61,304 nt of DNA from an uncultured Veillonella sp. (GCA_934202215.1 CAKPXR010000003.1:1-61304); one strand, 5' to 3'; counted from the first letter of the stretch, positions 46,169 to 56,032 are shown. A program made the numbers and translations. Notes: a model not told the origin generated them from the letters alone.

Positions 46169-48352
46169 CTAAACTGGATCTACATCAATCAAAAGTCCTT
46201 CTTGTGTGAAGATCCACGAATTATATATATATTCTTTTAAATTTGATAAATCGGTACCGCGAATCATAATCGCTAAACGATACATATCCCGTACCTTTTT
46301 AACACTTGCTTCATAAGGTCCATTGATGAGAATATCTCTACTACCTTTATGGGACTCTAAATCGCTTACAATGCGATTAGCAATGGTCTCCAATGTTTCC
46401 ATGTTCTGATGACGCACTACCATATGTATCATCTCTCTAAATGGAGGATATCCTAAGGCTTTACGATTTTGAATTTCTTCATTGTAAAAGCCCACATAAT
46501 CATGAGCCTTACTCTTTATTATAGCATAATTTAAAGGATTATATGTTTGTATAACTACACTGCCCGTTTTATCACCGCGACCAGCCCTACCAGAAGTTTG
46601 GGTAAGTAAATCAAAAGTTCGTTCAGATGCAGTATATACAGGAATATTTAAAACGGAATCAGCCGTTAAAATACCAACAGCTGTTACATCTTTAAAATCA
46701 TGCCCTTTTGATACCATTTGAGTTCCCAGTAAAATATCATATTTATGGGCCCCAAAATTATGTAAAATATCTTCTGCTAATTGTTTATTCTTTGTCACAT
46801 CTTGATCAAGTCGAGCTATACGTGCAGACTTAAAGTGACGTCGTAATTCTTCTTCAACCTTTTGTGTGCCTGAGCCAAAGAACTTAATACGTTTACTATT
46901 ACATTTCGGGCATACCGTAGGAATTGGTTCATGATGTTCACAATAGTGACAACGCAATTCCTCACCAGCTTGGTGATACACCATTGCCACATCGCAATGA
47001 GGACACATAATAGTTTCCCCACAATCTCTACACATAACAAATGTATTATATCCACGTCTATTCAATAGAATGATCATTTGATTATGTTCGTTCAATGTTT
47101 TTTGAATTAAGCTACTCATAGCATCAGAAAAAACAGAATAGTTGCCATGAAGAATTTCTTCCTTCATATCGACAATCGTTACTTTTGGCATTGGCTGTTC
47201 AAAAATACGATGTGGCAACTCAAGCAAATGATACTCCCCTTTCTTAGCTTTATAATAGGAAGTAACTGAGGGTGTAGCGGAACCTAGTATTACAGGACAA
47301 CCATGTGCTTCTCCACGCCATAATGCAACATTCCGCGCATGATAACGAACCATGTCCTCTTGCTTATAAGATGTATCATGCTCTTCATCAACTACGATAA
47401 GGCCAATATCTTCTGCTGGAGCAAAAACTGCTGAGCGGGCACCAATAATAATATGACTATCCTTACGACGTAAACGCTCCCAGTTATTATTGCGTTGTTG
47501 GACAGTCAATTTACTATGAAATACTACAACTTCATCACCAAAGGTTTCTACAAAGCGCCGTACAATTTGATCTGTCAAAATAATTTCTGGAACCAGTATA
47601 ATAGCCGTCTTATCTTGACTTATACAGCGTGCTGTGGCTTTTAAATACAGTTGCGTTTTCCCACTACCTGTTACACCATGCAATAAAAAAGTTTTATGAT
47701 AACCTGTATTCATCGATTTTTGTATCGGTTCATACACGGCTTGTTGTGCATCAGTTAGCGGTATATTTACTTCTTCTGTAAACAATTCATAAAAGGTAGT
47801 CTTTGTAGCTTTAAATCTTGATTCAATCGAAATACCTTTAGCTTCACTAACTTGTTTAATGACCATACGGGAAAAGCCTTTGGCCAATAATAAAGCTTTT
47901 GATGCACCACCTACTTCAAGTAAATATTTGGCTAACTCTCGTTGCTTCTTTTTCCGCTCACTAAATTGTTCTACAGAAAAAGCAGGAGTGACAACAAGCC
48001 ATTCTTCCTTAGGCGCTTCATAAGATTTAAGGGTTTTATTAACTGTAAACAAACGCAATGCATCGCCATAAGAGAATAGATAATATTCATTTAAGCGATG
48101 AGCAGTGTCCATCATTTCAGGGGTAAACCAAGGCTCATTATCTAATACTTGAGCAATATTTCGTAACGTGAACTCAGGATTTTCTAGCAATTCTTCATAT
48201 CCAATTAGAATGCCCTCTTCACGACTATTGCCTAAAGGAATAAGTACACGTGTACCAGGCAAGACATTTCCAAACTTTTCAGGCATTAAGTAACTTAACG
48301 GTTTATGAAGTTGTTTGGCTGGTCTATTGATAATAACTTGTGCGACACGCAT
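46169..48352 (-). CDS. priA: Primosomal protein N' (PriA helicase)
   Basis: Reloads the replisome at stalled forks. The 727-aa protein has an N-terminal DNA-binding domain, Walker A LHGVTGSGKTQLYL, the Walker B box VVDEEHDTSYKQ, and zinc-binding cysteines in CRDCGETIMCPHC and CHYCEHHEPIPTVCPKC inserted between the helicase halves. AAAGGAAAT precedes the ATG. It starts after the metK terminator and leads the priA-def-fmt unit. Confidence 0.96.
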   Translation of the reverse strand: MRVAQVIINRPAKQLHKPLSYLMPEKFGNVLPGTRVLIPLGNSREEGILIGYEELLENPEFTLRNIAQVLDNEPWFTPEMMDTAHRLNEYYLFSYGDALRLFTVNKTLKSYEAPKEEWLVVTPAFSVEQFSERKKKQRELAKYLLEVGGASKALLLAKGFSRMVIKQVSEAKGISIESRFKATKTTFYELFTEEVNIPLTDAQQAVYEPIQKSMNTGYHKTFLLHGVTGSGKTQLYLKATARCISQDKTAIILVPEIILTDQIVRRFVETFGDEVVVFHSKLTVQQRNNNWERLRRKDSHIIIGARSAVFAPAEDIGLIVVDEEHDTSYKQEDMVRYHARNVALWRGEAHGCPVILGSATPSVTSYYKAKKGEYHLLELPHRIFEQPMPKVTIVDMKEEILHGNYSVFSDAMSSLIQKTLNEHNQMIILLNRRGYNTFVMCRDCGETIMCPHCDVAMVYHQAGEELRCHYCEHHEPIPTVCPKCNSKRIKFFGSGTQKVEEELRRHFKSARIARLDQDVTKNKQLAEDILHNFGAHKYDILLGTQMVSKGHDFKDVTAVGILTADSVLNIPVYTASERTFDLLTQTSGRAGRGDKTGSVVIQTYNPLNYAIIKSKAHDYVGFYNEEIQNRKALGYPPFREMIHMVVRHQNMETLETIANRIVSDLESHKGSRDILINGPYEASVKKVRDMYRLAIMIRGTDLSNLKEYIYNSWIFTQEGLLIDVDPV

Positions 48353-48376
48353 ACACTATTTCCTTTCATTTACTAT

Positions 48377-48411
48377 AAAAGGTCTCAGTAGAAATTCTAC
48401 TAAGACCTTTT
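48377..48411 (-). terminator. metK terminator
   Basis: AAAAGGTCTTAGTAG pairs with CTACTGAGACCTTTT (one wobble), four bases after the metK stop. The stem itself ends in the TTTT run. It is A/T-flanked on both sides, but only metK ends here. Confidence 0.8.
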
Positions 48412-48414
48412 GTA

Positions 48415-49605
48415 TTATAAGCCAGCTTCAGCTTTTAAGATTGCTGCTTTATCAGTACGTTCCCAAGGTAAATCTACATCAGTTCTACCAAAGTGACCAT
48501 ATGCTGCAGTTTTGCGATAATGAGGTTTTAACAAATCGAGCATTTCAATAATACCTGCTGGACGAAGGTCGAAATGTTTCTTAACGAGTTCTTGAATTTT
48601 AGTTTCCTCAATTTTACCAGTACCAAAAGTATCAACCAAAATAGATACAGGTTTTGCAACACCAATAGCATAAGCTACTTGTACTTCACATTTATCTGCT
48701 AGACCTGCAGCAACAACATTTTTAGCTACATAGCGAGCTGCGTATGCTGCAGATCGGTCAACTTTTGATGGATCCTTACCAGAAAAAGCACCGCCACCAT
48801 GACGAGCCATCCCGCCATAAGTATCTACAATGATTTTACGACCAGTTAAACCAGCATCACCATGAGGGCCACCGATTACGAAACGGCCAGTTGGATTAAT
48901 AAAATATTTTGTGTTTTCATCAACAAATTCAGTAGGCAACGCTTCATCAATAACGTAGCGTTTCAAATCTGCTTTGATTTGTTCTTGAGTCACTTCAGGA
49001 CTATGTTGCGTAGAAATAACAATTGTATCAATACGTTTTGGTTTACCATCAACATATTCAACAGTAACTTGAGTTTTACCATCTGGACGAAGGTAAGTCA
49101 AAGTGCCATCTTTACGAACTTCTGTAAGACGACGGGATAAACGATGGGCCAAAGAAATAGGCATAGGCATTAGTTCAGGTGTTTCATTAGATGCATAACC
49201 AAACATCATACCTTGGTCCCCAGCACCAATTTTATCTAATACTTCACCATTACCGTCTTTTGATTCAAGTGCTTCATCAACCCCCATAGCGATATCAGCA
49301 GACTGTTCATCGATAGAAACTAGTACCCCACAAGTATCACAGTCAAAACCAAATTTAGCACGAGTATAGCCAATATCTCTAATAGTATCACGTACAATTC
49401 GTGGAATATCCACATATGTATTTGTAGAGATTTCACCTACTACATGAACTAGACCCGTAGTAACTAAAGTTTCACAAGCTACACGAGCAGTTGGATCTTT
49501 TTCAATAATTGCATCCAAAACAGCGTCAGAAATTTGGTCAGCTATTTTATCTGGATGGCCTTCAGTAACAGATTCAGAAGTAAAAAACATATGTTTTTCA
49601 GCCAT
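48415..49605 (-). CDS. metK: S-adenosylmethionine synthetase
   Basis: Makes SAM from methionine and ATP. The 396-aa protein has [32 protein letters not shown] (ATP loop), [21 protein letters not shown] and [18 protein letters not shown], all standard. It is expressed from its own promoter under a SAM-I riboswitch. Much of the window's chemistry uses SAM (rsmE, prmA, mtaB, rsmJ-like, miaB, rlmN, rsmB, rsmD, hemW). Confidence 0.98.
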   Translation of the reverse strand: MAEKHMFFTSESVTEGHPDKIADQISDAVLDAIIEKDPTARVACETLVTTGLVHVVGEISTNTYVDIPRIVRDTIRDIGYTRAKFGFDCDTCGVLVSIDEQSADIAMGVDEALESKDGNGEVLDKIGAGDQGMMFGYASNETPELMPMPISLAHRLSRRLTEVRKDGTLTYLRPDGKTQVTVEYVDGKPKRIDTIVISTQHSPEVTQEQIKADLKRYVIDEALPTEFVDENTKYFINPTGRFVIGGPHGDAGLTGRKIIVDTYGGMARHGGGAFSGKDPSKVDRSAAYAARYVAKNVVAAGLADKCEVQVAYAIGVAKPVSILVDTFGTGKIEETKIQELVKKHFDLRPAGIIEMLDLLKPHYRKTAAYGHFGRTDVDLPWERTDKAAILKAEAGL

Positions 49606-49624
49606 TTATTTAATCCTCCTAATA

Positions 49625-49760
49625 CAAAAAAAAAGCCTCTCATGTACTCATGAGAGACCCTCCCATCTAACGACATTTGTCATAGGAATTAGCACCTTTT
49701 CCTTTTGGAATGGTTGCTGTAGCTTCACAGGGCCTATCCCTCCACTACTCTTGATGAGTT
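49625..49760 (-). ncRNA. SAM-I (S-box) riboswitch with terminator
   Basis: The minus-strand leader carries the conserved S-box core: CATCAAGAG, GTGGAGGGA, GGCCC, GAAGC, CAGCAACC and GGTGCTAATTCC. P1 pairs CTCATC (49758-49753) with GATGGG (49666-49661). The antiterminator pairs ATGGGAG (49665-49659) with CTCTCAT (49655-49649). The terminator pairs CTCTCATG (49655-49648) with CATGAGAG (49643-49636) before a run of nine T. P1 and antiterminator compete for GATGGG, so bound SAM frees the terminator arm and shuts metK off: a clean OFF switch. Confidence 0.97.
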
Positions 49761-49768
49761 ACAGGAAT

Positions 49769-49797
49769 ATTATAGTGTATTTACAATGATAAAGCAA
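49769..49797 (-). promoter_or_regulatory. metK promoter
   Basis: TTGCTT (49797-49792), a 17-base spacer and a perfect TATAAT (49774-49769), ending about 10 bases before the riboswitch P1 stem. From here to the coaBC stop at 49906 the 108 bases are AT-rich, without other features I recognise. Confidence 0.75.
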
Positions 49798-49905
49798 GTC
49801 ATTATTATATTTCTTTCAACTCTGATAAAGTCAAATTATCTTTAACCTTGTAATATCACTTTAAAATTTACAATATATCATGTAAGATATCACCAAATAT
49901 CGAAT

Positions 49906-51099
49906 TTATTTAATTTTAACTAATTCAACAACTTCATTCATAATATTATAAGCCAATTCTGATTTTTTCATATTAGGCATTTCTTTCGGGTCTTTATTAG
50001 GATATAAGAAGTAGCCTTCATTTGTATCTACATTAAAGCCAGCATTAGACTTACTTACATCATTGGCAACAAGCATATCTAGATTTTTTCTAGCTACCTT
50101 ATCTTGACCATACTCGATTACATGTTCTGTTTCTGCAGCAAACCCCACAAGAATTTGATGTTTCTTTTTAGCACCTAAACCTTGTAGGATATCTGGATTC
50201 TTAACAAGTTCTAATGTCATAGACTCCATTTTTTTAATTTTTTGCTCTGCTTTGTGAAGGACTCTAAAGTCAGATACTGCAGCCGCCATAACAACTACAT
50301 CTACCTTATCGTATCGAGATTCAACAGCATGTTGCATAGACAAAGCAGAATCAACTGAAACAAAATCTACTCCACTTGGTACAGCTAAAGATGTAGGAGC
50401 ACTAACTAAAATAACATTAGCCCCCATGCGTGCTGCTTGTTCAGCAATGGCGTACCCCATCTTGCCGCTAGAACGATTGCCAATATAACGAACAGGATCT
50501 ATATTTTCTTGCGTACCACCTGCTGTAACAAGTACTGTGGTACCTTCAAGTTCATTAGATTTGCACATCTGCGATTCAAGCCATTCTACAATAGCTTCAG
50601 GCTCTGGTAGACGTCCTACACCAGTGATACCACAGGCTAGCCAACCTTCAGCCGGTTCCATAATATGGTATCCCAAAGCCTGTAATCCCTCTAAATTTCG
50701 TTGCGTAATGGGATTATTATACATTTCTGTATTCATGGCAGGACAAAGATATTTTGGCGCCGTAGTAGCCATTATTGTTGTAGTTAGCATATCATCTGCA
50801 ATACCGGCATAGATTTTACCAATCACATTTGCTGTAGCAGGTACAACCACATATGCATCTGCCCATGTGGCTAAAGCAATATGCTCCACATCCCATTGAT
50901 GTACTTGTTCAAACATATCGATAGCTACAGGATGTCCACTAATCTCACCAAATGTAAGTGGTGAAGCTATATGAGTGGAGTTTTCAGTCATAACAACCTT
51001 TACTTCAGCACCTTTTTTACGAAGTCGGCTTACTACTTCAATTGCCTTATACGCTGCAATACCTGCAGATACAGCGACAATGATATGTTTTCCGCGCAT
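49906..51099 (-). CDS. coaBC: Bifunctional CoaBC (4'-phosphopantothenoyl-cysteine synthetase/decarboxylase)
   Basis: Two steps of coenzyme A synthesis. The CoaC flavoprotein half (1-175) has [12 protein letters not shown], the active-site histidine in [21 protein letters not shown] and the catalytic cysteine in [11 protein letters not shown]. The CoaB half (about 180-397) has [20 protein letters not shown] and the [15 protein letters not shown] motif. coaD, a later CoA step, is also in the window (55541). It starts behind the rpoZ hairpin. Confidence 0.96.
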   Translation of the reverse strand: MRGKHIIVAVSAGIAAYKAIEVVSRLRKKGAEVKVVMTENSTHIASPLTFGEISGHPVAIDMFEQVHQWDVEHIALATWADAYVVVPATANVIGKIYAGIADDMLTTTIMATTAPKYLCPAMNTEMYNNPITQRNLEGLQALGYHIMEPAEGWLACGITGVGRLPEPEAIVEWLESQMCKSNELEGTTVLVTAGGTQENIDPVRYIGNRSSGKMGYAIAEQAARMGANVILVSAPTSLAVPSGVDFVSVDSALSMQHAVESRYDKVDVVVMAAAVSDFRVLHKAEQKIKKMESMTLELVKNPDILQGLGAKKKHQILVGFAAETEHVIEYGQDKVARKNLDMLVANDVSKSNAGFNVDTNEGYFLYPNKDPKEMPNMKKSELAYNIMNEVVELVKIK

Positions 51100-51116
51100 G
51101 TTCTTCTCCTTTTAAA

Positions 51117-51145
51117 AATTCCTTGTATCAAGGATACAAGGAATT
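51117..51145 (-). terminator. Hairpin between rpoZ and coaBC
   Basis: A perfect 13-bp stem AATTCCTTGTATC/GATACAAGGAATT with a 3-base loop, followed by TTTTT in context (the stem itself ends TT). It lies 8 bases after the rpoZ stop and directly before the coaBC ribosome binding site AAAAGGAG. It may be an internal attenuator as well as a terminator. Confidence 0.75.
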
Positions 51146-51153
51146 GATTAATT

Positions 51154-51369
51154 TTATTTAATGCCTTCTTTAGTGCGTTTATAAGTCACTTCACCTTCGG
51201 CAATTTCATAGAATGCCAAGGATACAGGCTTGTCAGTTGCATGAATATTTTCTGCTAAACATGGTTCTCCATCTGTTAATTCACGAGCGCGTTTAGCTGC
51301 CAATGTTACCAAAGTATATTTGCTATCAACTTGACTTTCCAATTTTTTCAATGGAGGCTTTACCATCAT
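51154..51369 (-). CDS. rpoZ: RNA polymerase omega subunit
   Basis: A 71-aa subunit that stabilises the beta' chain of RNA polymerase. It begins MMVKPPLKKLESQVDSKYTL and has LVTLAAKRARELTDGE, the omega signature. A longer in-frame reading from 51501 runs through gmk and is rejected; ATG 51369 has AAGGAG 10 bases upstream. The order gmk-rpoZ-coaBC is standard in Firmicutes. Confidence 0.95.
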   Translation of the reverse strand: MMVKPPLKKLESQVDSKYTLVTLAAKRARELTDGEPCLAENIHATDKPVSLAFYEIAEGEVTYKRTKEGIK

Positions 51370-51373
51370 ACTA

Positions 51374-52003
51374 TCACTTCTCCTTAGACTCTTGATACTG
51401 TTTATAAATAAATTGAATTTGCTCTTTATTACGACTAATCTTACAGGATTCTGCTCGTAAAATAGAAGCAACCTTCTCTGATGCTTCTCCGAGATCATCA
51501 TTTACAACTATATAGTCATATCGATGAGCTAATGCCAATTCAGAACAAGCTAATGATAACCGTTTATCAATAACTTCTTTCGCATCTGTGCCGCGGTTAT
51601 GTAAACGCTCAGATAACTCAGTTAAAGACGGTGGTACTATATAAATAAATACAGCATCACTAAAACGTTCTTTTACTTGCATAGCACCTTGAATATCAAT
51701 TTCTAACAGCACACTTTTACCTTCATCTAATAAATCCATTACATGTTGCTTCGGTGTACCGTAGTAATTATCATATACTTTTGCATATTCTAAAAATGCA
51801 TCTTCACTTAATAGAGATTCAAACTCTTCTTTTGAGCGAAAGAAATAATTAACCCCTTCCATTTCACCAACACGTGGTGCCCGTGTTGTCATAGAAACGG
51901 AATAAACTAGATTAGGCATTTCTTTTCGAATATTCGCACAAATCGTACCTTTACCTGCGCCAGATGGCCCGGATATAACGATTAATAATCCTCTGTCTGA
52001 CAT
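51374..52003 (-). CDS. gmk: Guanylate kinase
   Basis: Phosphorylates GMP to GDP. The 209-aa protein has the P-loop ISGPSGAGKGTI (about 10-21), SVSMTTRAPRVGEMEGVNYFF and LLEIDIQGAMQVKERF. The C-terminal tail is short. The rpoZ ATG follows five bases after its stop. TAGGAGTACAT precedes the ATG. Confidence 0.97.
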   Translation of the reverse strand: MSDRGLLIVISGPSGAGKGTICANIRKEMPNLVYSVSMTTRAPRVGEMEGVNYFFRSKEEFESLLSEDAFLEYAKVYDNYYGTPKQHVMDLLDEGKSVLLEIDIQGAMQVKERFSDAVFIYIVPPSLTELSERLHNRGTDAKEVIDKRLSLACSELALAHRYDYIVVNDDLGEASEKVASILRAESCKISRNKEQIQFIYKQYQESKEK

Positions 52004-52011
52004 ATGTACTC

Positions 52012-52281
52012 CTATGATTCTACTGTATCTTCGTCTACATCATATTGCACAAGTCGATGTGCTACGGTTTCTGGTTGAATTGCAGATAATACAATTTGAC
52101 CACTATCCATAACTAATACAGCACGAGTCTTACGACCATATGTAGCATCAATGAGTAGGCCCTTATCACGTGCATCTTGAACCATACGTTTAATTGGTGC
52201 AGATTCAGGACTAATGATAGCCATGACACGGTTAGCAGATACCATATTACCAAAGCCTATATTCAATAATTGAATACTCAT
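52012..52281 (-). CDS. remA: RemA-like regulatory protein (DUF370)
   Basis: An 89-aa protein of the RemA/YlzA family. In Bacillus it is a ring-forming DNA-binding regulator of matrix and osmoprotection genes. Landmarks: [21 protein letters not shown] and [29 protein letters not shown] (given here as two partial stretches). GGAGGTCC precedes the ATG. The yicC-remA-gmk-rpoZ order is conserved across Firmicutes. Its targets in a non-spore organism are unknown. Confidence 0.93.
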   Translation of the reverse strand: MSIQLLNIGFGNMVSANRVMAIISPESAPIKRMVQDARDKGLLIDATYGRKTRAVLVMDSGQIVLSAIQPETVAHRLVQYDVDEDTVES

Positions 52282-52295
52282 TTATGGACCTCCTA

Positions 52296-53177
52296 TTACT
52301 CTACATTCTGTACTTGTTCTCTAATTTTTTCTAACTCACATTTAAGTTGAACCACAAACTCTGTAATACTTGAATCCATAGCTTTGGAACCAATTGTATT
52401 CACTTCACGATTCATTTCTTGCAAAATAAAATCCACCTTACGACCGATGGAATTCTCATCTACAAGTGTGTTTTTTAATTGTACCACATGTGAGGTGAAT
52501 CGGACAATCTCTTCCGTAATATCAGTCTTATCAGCTAATAAAGCTATTTCCTGCAAAAAACGATCTTCACTGATACGCGCTTCCAAAGAAACTAAATACT
52601 CTTGAATTTTACCTTTTATATGCTCTTGATACGCTTCTACGGCTCCCGCCTTATTATCATCAATATGTTTAATAGCATTTTCTAAGGTAGAGATGCGTGA
52701 TAATAAATCTTGTTCAATATGTTTACCTTCCACCGTACGCATTGCTATTAGCGCATCTAATGCTTGAGTTGTAGATTCTTTTACTATTTCTGAAAGCACA
52801 TCTTCTGCAATCGGTGTGTCTTGTTGTTGTATCCATTCGTTAGAAACAGAATTAACCGCTTGTAAAGGTACCTTTTTAGGATCATCATAAAACTCTTCTT
52901 GAACAAGTAATTCTTGTATCTGTTTTCTCAATACACTATTTATGGTAAAAGTTTTTGGTCTCTCCCCTGCATCTTGGATAGAAACCGATACTTCAACCTT
53001 ACCGCGGGTAATTCGATCCTGTACTAATCCGCGAATAATAGTTTCAAAAGGGTTTATTTGCTTTGGACTACGTATAAATAAATCAAGAAATCGCGCATTT
53101 ACGGACTTTATTTCTACCGTGCAGGTAATGCCATCTTTGGTTGCCGTGCCAGAACCAAAACCGGTCATACTTTTCAT
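52296..53177 (-). CDS. YicC/YloC family endoribonuclease
   Basis: A 293-aa protein. The N-terminus MKSMTGFGSGTATKDG and the conserved EIKSVNARFLDLFIR (25 on) are typical. The C-terminal DUF1732 part has DKTDITEEIVRFTSH and the metal-site-like GRKVDFILQEMNREVNTIG. E. coli YicC cuts RNA and lowers the sRNA RyhB. It leads the cluster with remA, gmk, rpoZ, and its promoter lies in the divergent region with rqcH. Confidence 0.93.
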   Translation of the reverse strand: MKSMTGFGSGTATKDGITCTVEIKSVNARFLDLFIRSPKQINPFETIIRGLVQDRITRGKVEVSVSIQDAGERPKTFTINSVLRKQIQELLVQEEFYDDPKKVPLQAVNSVSNEWIQQQDTPIAEDVLSEIVKESTTQALDALIAMRTVEGKHIEQDLLSRISTLENAIKHIDDNKAGAVEAYQEHIKGKIQEYLVSLEARISEDRFLQEIALLADKTDITEEIVRFTSHVVQLKNTLVDENSIGRKVDFILQEMNREVNTIGSKAMDSSITEFVVQLKCELEKIREQVQNVE

Positions 53178-53204
53178 GTGATATCCTCCTTAGCAGTTTT
53201 TATT

Positions 53205-53213
53205 ATTGTACCA
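53205..53213 (-). promoter_or_regulatory. yicC promoter -10 (extended)
   Basis: TGGTACAAT (53213-53205) on the minus strand is an extended -10 box about 28 bases before the yicC ATG. I found no good -35, as is often the case with extended -10 promoters. A nearby CACG-rich dyad (53212-53231) flanks it. Confidence 0.45.
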
Positions 53214-53260
53214 CGAATTATACATTCCGTGTTTAAATACTAAGAATTATATGTACATTA

Positions 53261-53269
53261 TGTTATACT
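53261..53269 (+). promoter_or_regulatory. rqcH promoter -10 (extended)
   Basis: TGTTATACT (53261-53269) on the plus strand is an extended -10 box, 35 bases before the rqcH ATG. It faces away from the yicC promoter in this 127-base divergent region. Confidence 0.45.
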
Positions 53270-53304
53270 AAACTATACTTCTAAATAAAATTGAAAGGAG
53301 TACC

Positions 53305-55020
53305 ATGAATTTAGACGGACTTACCATGTCTGTTCTCGCTAAAGAATTAAACGAGCGATTACAAACAGGTCAAATACAAAAATTATATCAAATAGATAAA
53401 ACTACATTACTATTTAAAATTCGAGCCCTTAACGAAGATCAAAACTTGATTGTTACCGTTGGTGCAACCCCTGCAATGTATCTTAGCAAACCACTACAGG
53501 ATTTACCAAAAGAACCAAGTTCACTATGCATGTTTCTTCGTAAACATATTGAAGGTAGCCGCATTGTAAAGGTGGAACAAATTAATGGTGACCGAATCAT
53601 GTGTATCCAAACGGATAAGCTTGAAATGGATGGGTCTATTACAAGTACATTTATCTATGTAGAATTAATGGGCAAATATTCAAACTGTATCTTTGTGCAA
53701 GATGGAGTTATTTTAGAATCCTTAATTCACGTATCGCCTTTAATGAATCGTGAACGTTCTATTAGCCCCAAACTACACTATGAATTACCACCAAATGCTA
53801 ATCGTGTTAGTTTAATGGACTTCGATTATGAAGAAATAAGAAATCTACTCACATCCTTTGGTAATGGTAATGTACAACAATCTATACGAGCTATCTTTAA
53901 CGGTTTCGGTAAACCTTTATTAGATGAAGTATTATGGACTTCTACTCTAAATGGTGATGAATCTATAACTGATTTAAGTCCAGATCAAATAGATACATTA
54001 GCTAAATCATTATATAACCTAAAAGCAAAACTCCAAGACAGTCATGGCTTGCTTACTTTAATCAATGAGAATAATAAAAAAGCTCACGCCACCTTTACGT
54101 TACACAATTACAAGGTACTAAAAGAATATAGTACGATTTCAGAAGCTCTAGAAGAATCGATTCACAATACAAAATCTATTCACACTGCTGATAAGGAACT
54201 AGAAAAGATTTTAACAGCAGCCATCAAAAAAGAAGAAATCCGTCATCAAAAAATCAAAGATGAATTAGATGATACTAATAAAATGGATACCTATAAACTG
54301 TATGGCGATATCTTAATGATCAATGCTCACTTACAGGTGCAATATGAACCTTCTATCCAATTACCAAATCTTCTTTCTGAAGATGGAGAGTTATTAACAA
54401 TCCCTCTAAAGCCAAATCTTACGATTGTAGAAAACGCTCAATGGTATTATAAGCTCTATACTAAATTAAAAAATCGTATGGTCAGCGGTGAATATCAACT
54501 TAATGCAAGTACTACAAAGCTTGAATACCTCAAATCGATTTTATATAGTATTTCATTAGCTACTACCCGTGAAAGCTTAGAAGAAATTCGCAAAGAATGT
54601 ATGGATGCGGGCATCATAAAAAAATCTAAGAAGCCTCTCTCTTATAAGCTAGGGAAATCCAATTACATTCATTTAACCATTGATGAAGGCGAAATATTTA
54701 TAGGTCGAAACAATCAACAAAACGAATATTTAACTCATCGATTTGCAAAACCAACCGATATTTGGTTCCATACACAAGATATTCAAGGTTCCCACCTCAT
54801 ATTAAGACTCAATGTGGAGCCTGATGATATGATTTTATCTAAGGTTGCTCAATATGCGGCCTACTTTAGTAAGGCTCGTGAAACTAGTAAGGTGCCTGTA
54901 GACTACACATATATTAAAAATATTAAAAAACCACCTGGGTCTCCTCTTGGATTTGTTATCTTTAATACTCATCAAACAATGATTGTAGAGCCTAAAAAAC
55001 CCGATAATTATACTGAATAA
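53305..55020 (+). CDS. rqcH: Rqc2/NFACT ribosome-quality-control protein RqcH
   Basis: The only plus-strand gene. A 571-aa NFACT-family protein (also annotated FbpA, fibronectin-binding). RqcH binds stalled 50S subunits and adds C-terminal alanine tails. The N-terminal NFACT-N domain begins MNLDGLTMSVLAKELNERL. A coiled-coil middle (about 260-430) is followed by the NFACT-R domain with TDIWFHTQDIQGSHLILR. GAAAGGAGTACC precedes the ATG. It ends at a bidirectional terminator shared with the coiled-coil gene. Confidence 0.95.
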   Translation: MNLDGLTMSVLAKELNERLQTGQIQKLYQIDKTTLLFKIRALNEDQNLIVTVGATPAMYLSKPLQDLPKEPSSLCMFLRKHIEGSRIVKVEQINGDRIMCIQTDKLEMDGSITSTFIYVELMGKYSNCIFVQDGVILESLIHVSPLMNRERSISPKLHYELPPNANRVSLMDFDYEEIRNLLTSFGNGNVQQSIRAIFNGFGKPLLDEVLWTSTLNGDESITDLSPDQIDTLAKSLYNLKAKLQDSHGLLTLINENNKKAHATFTLHNYKVLKEYSTISEALEESIHNTKSIHTADKELEKILTAAIKKEEIRHQKIKDELDDTNKMDTYKLYGDILMINAHLQVQYEPSIQLPNLLSEDGELLTIPLKPNLTIVENAQWYYKLYTKLKNRMVSGEYQLNASTTKLEYLKSILYSISLATTRESLEEIRKECMDAGIIKKSKKPLSYKLGKSNYIHLTIDEGEIFIGRNNQQNEYLTHRFAKPTDIWFHTQDIQGSHLILRLNVEPDDMILSKVAQYAAYFSKARETSKVPVDYTYIKNIKKPPGSPLGFVIFNTHQTMIVEPKKPDNYTE

Positions 55021-55052
55021 AAAAGAAGCGAAGGATTTCCTTCGCTTCTTTT
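55021..55052. terminator. Bidirectional terminator between rqcH and the coiled-coil gene
   Basis: AAAAGAAGCGAAGG/CCTTCGCTTCTTTT, a perfect 14-bp stem with a 4-base loop, has T-runs reading out on both strands. It terminates rqcH (plus) and the coaD-coiled-coil unit (minus). Confidence 0.93.
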
Positions 55053-55061
55053 TTATTTATA

Positions 55062-55529
55062 TTATTGGTTTTCTTCTGTACGTTGTTCAGTTTGTTTCAA
55101 ACTTTCACGATTTTGACGTAAGCTTTCCAATGTTTTCTCTAAGTTGTTTTCCACATATTTAAGAACATCACCAGCATATTGAATAGAGCTAGATTTCAAT
55201 TCTTCAGAGGATTGGTTAGCAGCATTGATAATTTGATTTGCTTGTTCTTGCGCTTGTTTAACAAGTTCGCTTTCAGCAGTTAATTTAGCAATATAGTCTT
55301 TTGCTTGATCAATTAAAGTTTCAGCTTGACGTTGAGCATCAGCTAATACTTTATCTTTATCAGCTACAATACGACGAGACTCTTCAAGTTCCAATGGTAA
55401 GGACTCTTGAATAGAATCAATAATACGCATAATTTCGTCTTCCTCAACCATACGTTTAGTAGTCATAGGAATACGGCTGCTAGATTCAATAAGAACCTCT
55501 AAATCTTCTAATAATTTTTCTGTTTTCAT
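55062..55529 (-). CDS. Small coiled-coil protein (DivIVA-like, 155 aa)
   Basis: A 155-aa, highly charged, almost entirely helical protein. A predicted coiled coil spans about 45-150 with heptad-like patterns (EESRRIVADKDKVLADAQRQ). There is no membrane segment or catalytic motif. Clostridial relatives are vaguely annotated as ATPase or V-type subunit H-like; nothing here supports ATP binding. ATG 55529 is preferred over a GTG three residues upstream. It lies next to coaD and rsmD, a common clostridial order, and probably has a scaffold role. Confidence 0.8.
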   Translation of the reverse strand: MKTEKLLEDLEVLIESSSRIPMTTKRMVEEDEIMRIIDSIQESLPLELEESRRIVADKDKVLADAQRQAETLIDQAKDYIAKLTAESELVKQAQEQANQIINAANQSSEELKSSSIQYAGDVLKYVENNLEKTLESLRQNRESLKQTEQRTEENQ

Positions 55530-55540
55530 ACAATTCACCC

Positions 55541-56032
55541 CTATTTATTATGGACCGTATTAAAGCGTTCTTCAAGTTTTTCCTTAACATCATCCGGAAC
55601 TAATCCATCTAGCTTACCGCCAAATTTTGCAAGTTCACGAATACCTGTGGAGCTGACGAAAGAGTATTTATTATTAGTCATAATAAATACAGTTTCAATA
55701 TCATCATCCAAATATTTTGCAAACAAAGCACGCTGAAATTCATATTCAAAGTCGCTTAACGCGCGCAAACCACGAATGATTATAGTAGCATTCTTAGATT
55801 TAACATATTCGTTAAGCAAACCGCCTGTACAATCAATCTCAACATTAGGAATATGTTTGACAGAATTTCGAATCATCTCAACCCGTTCTTCCATGGTAAA
55901 CAAGGAATTTTTATTGGGGTTAGAGCTAACAGCAATGATTAATTTATCAACTAATCGACTGCCTCGTTCAAAAATATCAACATGTCCATTTGTAACTGGG
56001 TCAAAACTACCCGGACACACACCTATACGCAC
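55541..56032 (-). CDS. coaD: Phosphopantetheine adenylyltransferase
   Basis: Makes dephospho-CoA from phosphopantetheine and ATP. The 163-aa nucleotidyltransferase has VCPGSFDPVTNGHVDI (HxGH-type) and NKYSFVSSTGIRELA. The start is GTG at 56032, with AAAGGAG inside the end of rsmD, which ends four bases upstream. Linked to coaBC by pathway, not position. Confidence 0.96.
   Translation of the reverse strand: MRIGVCPGSFDPVTNGHVDIFERGSRLVDKLIIAVSSNPNKNSLFTMEERVEMIRNSVKHIPNVEIDCTGGLLNEYVKSKNATIIIRGLRALSDFEYEFQRALFAKYLDDDIETVFIMTNNKYSFVSSTGIRELAKFGGKLDGLVPDDVKEKLEERFNTVHNK

Noticed and set aside
51370..51501. 44-residue upstream extension of rpoZ
   Set aside because: Runs antiphase through the end of gmk; the omega family starts at MMVKPPL and a good Shine-Dalgarno lies before 51369.
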